64,000 bases of DNA, taken from contig NC_061510.1 of the NCBI RefSeq assembly GCF_022539505.1, forward strand, positions 32,079,047 through 32,143,046, in the 5' to 3' direction. A program made the translations under genes and the position numbers. Below, one piece after another: positions 56,241 through 64,000 of the stretch. Source of the stretch: Lolium rigidum (Eukaryota > Streptophyta > Magnoliopsida > Poales > Poaceae). Position 1 is the stretch's first letter; each line of letters starts with the position of its first letter. The notes under the pieces were generated by a model. It was not told the DNA's origin. It saw nothing but the letters and a program-made list of their open reading frames with translations, and made no database searches.

Positions 56241-58372
56241 TGAGACTCCAAGTGCAGCGTGTTGTATCAAGGAAGTATCTTCCCCACAAGGGTGACTCGA
56301 GGGTTTATATCGAACTCTCGGGGAACTGGATGGAAAAATATTCTCTTCCCTTCTCTTCAAGCAATCATGCAAGTAAGTAAATGCCTTGTGTCCTTAACTC
56401 CACTGTGTGGTTGGCAAGCACAAGGTTTCGCGTAAGTAAATAACACAAGTAGTAATAAAACAAGTAGTAAACTAAACTAGATAAAGCAACTAAGTAAAAA
56501 CTGTAAGAAATTGATTGTTTTTGGTGTTTTGGATGCAAATAAGAAAAGTAAATATTTTTGTATTTTCGGAATAAAATAGTGCAGCAAATAGAAAACAATG
56601 TAAATGCAAGATAAAGGTGTTTCTTATGATAAAAAGTGGAATGGGGTTCATGGGTTCACTTGACTATTCTCTCATAATGTTGTGGTGGATAAAAAACAAT
56701 TCATCAATGAGATATGAAGGTGCAAATCATATTGTATGTAAGATCAGAATTAATATGAGCATCACGTCCTAACATAGAGATGATGCAAAACACCTCTCTT
56801 ATGATCCACAAGAACGAAACTTCATCAATCTTGTATTGAGAATTAACAGAGCATATCAGTAAGTACTTTGACATGAAGTTTGAATATCAAATATGCTACC
56901 TTGAACAAACAAAATCATCATTACTGTCACATGATGAACATAGCACATGCATTCACTTTATCCCTAGTGAGGTAGCAAAAGAAAGACAAAGCCATAATAG
57001 CTCTTGAACATATTGTCGCTATCTAATCACTAAAAGCTTACCACTCCATCAAACACACACATCACCCCACACACGCTCTTGCATAGATGGTGGATCAGAA
57101 TATAAACTTAAGAACATGGTACACAATATGTATCTATCAACACATCTCACAAATATAATAAGATCAGATCTCATATAGCAATATCATAGAACAATGGTCC
57201 ACCACATAGGCATTACAAATATGACAAATGATGCAAAACACCTCTCTTATGATCTACACGAAACGAAACTTCATCAATCTTGTATTGAGAATTAACGAGG
57301 CATAGCAATAAGTACTTTGACATGAAGTTTGAATATCAAATATGCTACCTTGAACAAACAAGATCATCATTACTGTCACATGATGAACATAGCACATGCA
57401 TTCACTTTATCCCTAGTGAGGTAGCAAAAGAAAGACAAAGCCATAATAGCTCTTGAACATATTGTCGCTATCTAATCACTAAAACCTTACCACTCCATCT
57501 AACACACACATCACCCCACACATGCTCTTGCATAGATGTTGGATCAGAATATAAACTTAAGAACATGGTACACAATATGCATCTATCAACACATCTCACA
57601 AATATAATAAGATCATATCTCATATAACAAGTATCATAGAACAATGATCCACCACATAGGCATTACAAATATGACCATAATCATGATAGGCAGCTCATAT
57701 GGCACTAAGTACTATGAACAACATGAGAGAAATAGATCAAGCTACTGCGACAAACCCGTAGTACAGAGGTGGACTACTCCCACTTGATCATGGTGATGAT
57801 GATGAAGATGTTGGAGAAGGTGGAGATCCCTCTGGCGGTGATCCCGACGGTGATCCCGGCGGAGTTTCCCCCTCCAATCTTCTCTACAGCAACCTCCATT
57901 TTGGTGTTTCTATCTTTACGCGGCGCTATCATCCCGAGAAATCTCCGAGGTCATATATATAGTTGTTTTAGGGAAAAATACGTCAATGGGCGAAAGAATC
58001 ATGGAAATCAGACGATCGAGGGGTGAACGGAGGTGGGTGGCGCGGCCAGACTTCTAGGCCGCGCCACCTATGCTCGTTCGGCCCTCGGGCCTCTCCAGGT
58101 GTGCTTCAAAAGTCCATTGTGTTCCTCCGACGAAAAAATGATGCTCCAAAAATCCCAGGTCAATTTGATTCCGTATGGGTCTCTGAAAGTGAAAAATACG
58201 TGAAATAGGGTTTTCCTGTTTTGCAGGGTTATAAACCAAATAAAGGGGATCATTGGTAAATCCTCATAAATCAATGTAAAACATGGTATTATCATTATAT
58301 ATGTTGCAAATATGTGGGAATTCAATATGATAAAAGAAAAAGTTCATGTATGTATTTGACATGCAACAGTTG
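56241..58372 (-). mobile_element. W LTR with an internal 448-bp duplication
   Basis: The LTR begins near TGAGACTCC (56241) next to the PBS and ends near GCAACA (58372); the outer boundary is uncertain and no TSD was confirmed. A block of ~448 bp is tandemly duplicated (56781-57228 and 57229-57676). A GC-rich stretch with ggccgcgccacc at 58050-58070 is typical of R/U5 or leader regions of such LTRs. Confidence 0.6.
56781..57676. repeat. 448-bp tandem duplication in the W LTR
   Basis: TGATGCAAAACACC starts at 56781 and again at 57229; sequence from each runs in parallel to an ATTACAAATATGAC junction. The partial LTR at 55217-56147 has one copy, so the duplication arose after or in this copy alone. 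Confidence 0.8.
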
Positions 58373-58989
58373 GATCATAGACTCTCCATTGCTATGCATG
58401 GCTATGGATGAAATGAAACAATGAAGCAATCAAACTACAAACACCCTGAGAATTTATGTACACATCAATCTAAAATGAATGTACGTAAGAAAACGGCTGA
58501 ACACCTTGCGTGCAAGGTGGGGACGAGGTTGCCACAGAGCTGTGGAGACAATGTGAGCTTGCGCAACCAAAGAAGAAGAAGTGGCCCATGCGAAGATCTC
58601 CAACCTTCAAAGTCACGGCTGGAGGAAGAACTACCGGCTTCGGAACGAGGTGGCTACAATGGCCATTCTGTGGTGGGAGATGCCATGGAGCACGTGAGAG
58701 CGGCGGGGTGGGAGGGGTCACTTACAAGTGGTGCCCGCCAGGGGTGAACCAACAGAAAAATCAACCTTATGTCATTGTATAAGTCATATACTTTTCACCT
58801 AGAGCTAGGGGTTTCATATACTACAAATCAACAAAAAGAGAGAAGAGGGATTTTACTCGGTGTCATGTGTGATACATGCTATCATCACTTGGGTATGCAT
58901 GCCAGATTGGAGACGCTCTACGAGTCTACCGTATGGAGCCGAGGATACAAAGAGAAACGCTACATTTTGTAATCGATGTGATATCCCAC
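58373..58989. other. Intergenic sequence, no gene supported
   Basis: Short overlapping frames (up to 108 codons at 58421-58747) have no recognisable motif or codon bias. The GC-rich patch at 58500-58750 may be part of an unrecognised repeat. Confidence 0.45.
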
Positions 58990-60431
58990 CACTACAGGAA
59001 AACGTCAAGGGGCCAACAACATTTTGTTGGGGCCGTCGCACAGGGTTCGAACAAGGCAGCCCGTGAAGCAAGCATTCGGTACAGGAAAGACGTCCACATA
59101 GGCCAACATGTGTCGACGGCCACCATCGACACAGAAAAAGGCCGTCGGCACAGGTTCGGTCAGCCCGTGGGCACAGAAAAGCCGCCGACACTGCGGTCTG
59201 TCGTGACGGCGAGACAACGACGTTCAGCACATTTTTTCTTCTTTTTCCTCTTCAGCCCTATCCCAACGGCAATTTTTTTCTCCACACCCCCCGGTAATCG
59301 CCTTTTTTTAGTTTTCGAAATTATATAAGAAAATGTTAGGAATTGCAAAAAAATGAAATTCTTTGAGATGACCATGTATTATGTGTTATAGTTGTTAGGA
59401 AAACTAACAACCAAAAATTTCGATATAGTATGTAAAATGGCGTCACGTTAATTCCTAGCCAGTTGATGGCTTCGCTAATTCAAAGCCGGACTCATTTCTA
59501 GCCATCCGTCTAAAAATGGTGTCATGTTCTGGTAAAACGGTTTTTTTGGTTGCATATTACCTTCGATGAAAATGTTTTTGTATGAAAATATATCTCCGAT
59601 TTCCAACGCCTACGGTCGTTTAACGATTTTTTAGATTCCTCAAAATCATAAAAAATAGGAGTTTTTCAGGTTATAGATTTTGACAAAAAAAATTTATTTC
59701 AAGATTTACTATGAAAAAAATAATGTATTTGTTCTGTACTCAAATAATTATTTGGGATTCAAATAATAAAGAAGGGTGATGTCCTGGCCAAAGGTTAATA
59801 GGATTGATAGATTACTATTGTCAACAAAGAATAACTCCTGTGCTAGAAAGTTATTAGAAAGGAATGAAGAAGTTAATCGTGTTGGGTTGGACGCAGTTTG
59901 AGGATGTGTGACCTAGTAGGAAGTTTGATTATTAAAAATTAATTTAACTTAATATTAAGCATGTTTTGAGATTTTACTTTTACGCGTGTGCATTGCGGCT
60001 CAAATTAAAATTATGGAAGATCCCTCTTTGGTATTTACAGATCTATGGTTTGGTATCTATTTTTACTTCCTTCAAAAAAATACAAGAATGTGTCTTGTAA
60101 AAAAGAGTTTAAAGACCTCAAAGATTTGACGAGTTATCTTTTAGATTTATTTTATAATCGCTGAAGACAGCTCATGTATCTCTACCATGAACAATTTGTT
60201 ACTATGAATATATGTGGTATTGGTTGTAAAAAAACATGCTCAGAGATTAAACTGTCAAACAATTGAAAAAAATCTCTATACCACCTAGGCTAACCGTTGT
60301 TATGCCTCTGCCGGAGCCCACCTGAGATATGTGCTATGGCCAAATGGTCTGTACCAAAAGAAGTGCCAACAGCGGCCGTCGGCACAGCCTATGCTAACGG
60401 GCCGTCAGCATCTTGACTAGTTCATGTAGCG
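58990..60431 (+). mobile_element. Small CACTA-type element, TSD CAC
   Basis: CACTACAGGAAAACG begins at 58990, and the right end TTCATGTAGCG at 60431 is a decayed TGTAGTG. The flanking trinucleotides are CAC on both sides (58987-58989 and 60432-60434). Inverted subterminal motifs GCCGTCGGCACAG occur near both ends (59141 and 60376). With about 1.44 kb and no ORF it is a non-autonomous derivative. Confidence 0.65.
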
Positions 60432-60434
60432 CAC

Positions 60435-63400
60435 GTTTTGGAATATATGTCTCCCATGAAATTGGAAATGACGACACAGAGAGCACGGATCTGTATGCAT
60501 CGCAAACCGATCTGTGAGCCTTGAGGTACTGAAGAGACCACACGGTAAAACAAGAAGAAAAGGAACGGACGAGCGACGAGCGCGTGCGGATACTATTGCT
60601 GGAGCACATCGACAAGATTGCTGTTCGGTCGCTTCCCGTGTCTCCCGTCCATCGCTAAATCCTACATGCTGGAGTTCGTACATATGCAAACAACATATAT
60701 AAATAAGACTGCATTTGCATATATGCAAGGTCCATTCCGTTAGACATGCATGATTCTTGACGAGATGTCGTGCCGATCGATTCTACTCCTGCTGAGCACC
60801 AACAATAAGGCAGTATGTGTAATTTCTACAGCTGCAATTTGGTGCGTTCAGGTCAGGGTGCAGTGATACATTTAAATTTTGACAAATCTCAAATGTAACT
60901 TTCATCGATGGAGAGGAGATTATAATGGCATGGTGCTTTGCTAATTGTACCATCTTACTGAAAATGGTAGATTTAGACCCTGTCGACCTGCATGTGGTAC
61001 TAGTGCTGAGCACCAAGAATAACTATATGTGGCCATGCCAGTGTATTGGTACTTGGTGACCGCAAAGTACCACGCATGATCAATTTTTACCCGCAACCTC
61101 GATCATGCATGTCTCGAAAAGCATAGCAGGGGAATCCAACCTGCCACATTTTAAAATGGAGAGCGCTCCCGTCTAATTAGTTAACAAATGTGTTGCGTCT
61201 AAGCCATACCCTCTCCCTAGCCCCAACACCATTATTGGCTAAGTGACATGTTTGAGATAATCTAGGTCTACAGATGTGATACAATTTGTCTAGTGGTACT
61301 AGTATAATCTTATGCTTTGCAGAAAGGGAACTTTATCAAAAGTGGGTTAGCACTTGTCAAAAGGAAGCGGATCGGTATCCAAATTTGATCAGCAGCTCCT
61401 CCTCCTCCTCAAGCTAGGCATCTGCAGTTGATTCAAGGGTGCTAGGTCTCTAGATGCATGGGGTTAAAGGTACGTAGTTTAATTAGTGCAGCACTCGAGA
61501 GAGAATGTGTCCAAACCTTAGTGATCATTGGTTGGTTAACATGCTTGTTAGTAGTCCTCACGATCAAAGTGGTCCCTTGTTACACGGGGAGCTAGCAAAG
61601 GCAGACATGCATGCACGAACTAATCAGGCTTTTGTTAACGAGAGTTGTCTAATTAGCTATTTATGGTATATCTAGCTAGGGCTAGGTCCTCAAAAGGAAG
61701 GGCTAGAGTGCGTACGTGACTAGTCAGTGGCTGCTTAAACCAGCATATACGTATATACATATGGCTTCACTGGCACGAGAGGGACAGTACAATACTTTGG
61801 AGACTACTAGTAGCAGTGCTATCTGCGAGCTTAATTACGTAGCTTTTGTTTGTTAATTTGCATTACGAAGACCAATGCAACGTGCAATTAGCCTTCATGG
61901 GACCACAACTTGCCTTAATTTGTAAGTACAAAGCCCCCACCTTTTCCATTTTAAACTTTTGAATCAACTTAGCTTTTCCTTTCTTGGAACCAGTTCAGAA
62001 CATATATAGTTTTTCTTTCTTTTGCATATATAGAACGTAATAGTACTGTAGAAACTTCAAGAGAGGGAAAAACAGGTGAACCACATGCGTACGTGAACAT
62101 AATTCGTACTCCAATTCTGCATCCTCCATGGGGTAATAAAGGAGGAGCTAACTGATCGATTGTGTATGATTCGCAGATCGAAACGAGTTAAACTCGCCTC
62201 GTTGCGTTTGCGTGCAGGGTTTGCATGGGGCGTGTGGTTGGATCCTGTTTGACCAACTTTTGTACGATAGCATATGTTGTACTAATTCATGTCGTTGAAC
62301 TACCAAACCTGCTTAGTTTAGTGCAGGTTCAGGGTTGTACTATGCTCAACTGTATGTGTGGTCCAATTAAGATTTGCAGCTAAATATTTTACTTAACCTT
62401 CATATAGTTCCATATATCTACGACTATATATGTGGTCCATTCCACCGGTAACCTAGTACCACATACTTCCGCAAAAAAAAAAACAACCTAGTACCACATA
62501 CAGACGCACACTGGCACTAATTAATTAACACGAGATTAATAGTTGTATACTGCCAAGTTGAATTAGACATACTAGTCCTTAACTCGTGCACCTGCACATG
62601 CTAGAGTTGTATTTGTTATTTTACCCCTGATGCAAATAATTAAGAATTCACTTGTGCTTGATATTCCATTTGTAAGAAGATATGGTTATATCTTCGAATG
62701 CATGAGAAACGCGAAATGATTCATTGTTATGCGTACATGACACAAATGTGGAGAAGGTTTTAAGTGCACAATTATTGAGTTTGCATTGATGGCTTGTACT
62801 CGTATGTGAGAAAGAAAATAATAAAAAATACAATATAGTTTTGTTTAGAAAGTCAAGAAAGTGTGCTTGTATGATTGATGTTCAGTTCTTGAATATATTT
62901 TATCAAGTAATGCACCTCGTTAGCACTTCATGAAATTTTTAGAATGAGAAAATTACATCATAATTTTAGTGGAGTTAGTTTATTTCCTTTTAATAACTTT
63001 AGAGCTCATTCTTGAGCTTACTAATTCACTTCCAGTTTATATTATTAGCTTCCATGAAATCTATTCAATCGATGATTTTTTTTCTCACAAAGAAATTGTG
63101 CATCTTGATTAACAAAGCTTGGTAACAACAATGTAGAAAGTCATGTTCTTGTACCAATACTTTTTAAAACCATATACAGGTACAACGATGAGCGATTTTT
63201 TTAAAATCTTCGTCATAACATAAATACGGATGATGCCTTCATTTAAAAGGTAAGCCCCTTTTTTCCCATATGAACATTGATTGACTATGAAAATTTTGTT
63301 TAAAATAGGATGCAACGACATCATGAAAACCCTCTAAATTGCGAGTTAGATGCTAAATAATAATTACTTCAAGTTATGTTTTTATTAATGTTCTCTGATT

Positions 63401-63500
63401 GCAATATCTATAACTTGGTATTAATCTATAACTTTAGCAGGCCAAAAAAGCTTGTTTATCAATTAGGTGTGCGTACACACCATTACTTCGGTCTAGGTAA
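60435..63500. other. AT-rich intergenic sequence, no gene supported
   Basis: No ORF above about 105 codons and no protein motif. It contains MITE-like scraps (near 60865 ATACATTTAAATTTTGACAAAT) and many TATATA and CATGCA motifs. If it is a promoter region for a gene outside the window, I cannot show it. Confidence 0.45.
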
Positions 63501-63510
63501 TACAAAAAGA

Positions 63511-63610
63511 GTACTCCCTCCGGCTCTATATACTTCTCGCAGATTTGTCAAGATTTGCATATACTACACATTAAAACACATCGGCACTTGTAAATTTAGC
63601 AAATAGACAT
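63511..63610. mobile_element. Stowaway-like MITE, one arm
   Basis: TACTCCCTCCGGCTC followed by GATTTGTCAAGATTTGCATA is the start of a Stowaway-type MITE. No matching right TIR is apparent, so it is truncated or very decayed. Confidence 0.5.
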
Positions 63611-64000
63611 TTTGAAATATAAATTAACATATTAAAAATTTAGGAGCTATATAATAAGGTTACTTATGTAGCTGTAAGCTCATAAGTTACTATTTTGGAA
63701 TGTGCTAACTCAGGAAATGAAAAAGCCCTTATAAAACTGGATAAAAATAGGTTATGTATCCCAGTCTAAATTAGACTGTAACCCACAATTATACAGAGCA
63801 TAGAATTTGGAGGCTCCAGTTTATCAAGAAAAAAGTTCAGCTTTTTCCACATAATCCTCTAAACGATTTGCTTTCGCCATAAATTAACAATTCATCAAGG
63901 CTTGAGCAGGACGCACATTGAATCTCCATGCAACGTTTTTATGGATTAGGAGCAGTACATGGAGATTGGTTCTACCCATATTTTTCGATACGGAGAAGGC
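63611..64000. other. Intergenic sequence, no gene supported
   Basis: AT-rich, with no ORF of useful length and no recognisable repeat. Confidence 0.45.

Overview
The window is transposon-dense DNA from a large-genome grass, most likely a pooid such as wheat, barley or oat. Evidence: nested Ty3/gypsy elements with Triticeae-type termini (LTRs starting TGATACGTC, PBS of the TGGCGCC type), CACTA elements (CACTACAAGAAAA ends), Stowaway-like MITEs and grass LINE tails. The only host gene I can support is a disrupted F-box/DUF295-type gene. Three sequence blocks are separated by two runs of exactly 100 N (12461-12560 and 55117-55216). Family names are from memory; boundaries come from TG...CA ends, PBS/PPT sites and target-site duplications (TSDs) read directly.

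Layout. 1-8.4 kb: AT-rich sequence, a possible Helitron end, two related LINE-like insertions (one with a 15-bp TSD), a MITE with a LINE tail inside it, and a third LINE tail. 8.4-11.0 kb: a tandem array of ~0.85-kb units, cut by a gypsy LTR (element X, 10992-11880) followed by its PBS and the start of gag. 12.56-14.86 kb: the right end of a CACTA element with a GGGCCGGCCC array, inserted in X. 14.9-25.1 kb: the rest of X on the minus strand: gag, protease, RT, two RNase H domains and integrase, plus an intron-containing reading frame on the opposite strand. 25.1-30.3 kb: a gag-protease-only, Sabrina-like element (S2) inside an LTR (S1) that itself sits in X gag. 30.3-37 kb: the left end of a second CACTA with ~6 kb of ~135-bp repeats. 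38-41.3 kb: F-box/DUF295 gene remains. 41.3-55.1 kb: gypsy element Y (TSD ACGTC), gag-only with an antisense acidic ORF, carrying a nested 6.7-kb element Z (TSD CACCC). 55.2-58.4 kb: a deleted LTR element (W). 59.0-60.4 kb: a small CACTA. The rest shows no gene.

Main observations. (1) The two halves of X gag lie on opposite strands, yet are bordered by complementary ends of the same insertion (S1) and the same 5-bp TSD (GAGGC / GCCTC). The block left of the first N gap is therefore inverted relative to the block on its right, by scaffolding error or real inversion. (2) Paired LTRs, array units, PBS sites and some gag frameshifts differ repeatedly by one extra base at CTG/CAG sites (CTCG/CGAG), and most in-frame TAG stops in X fit C-to-T change at CAG/CTG. 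This is the plant CHG methylation context and suggests a consensus-error or methylation signature. (3) Two unrelated gypsy elements, X and Y, both carry an extra ORF on the antisense strand. I saw no convincing new biological system beyond these.
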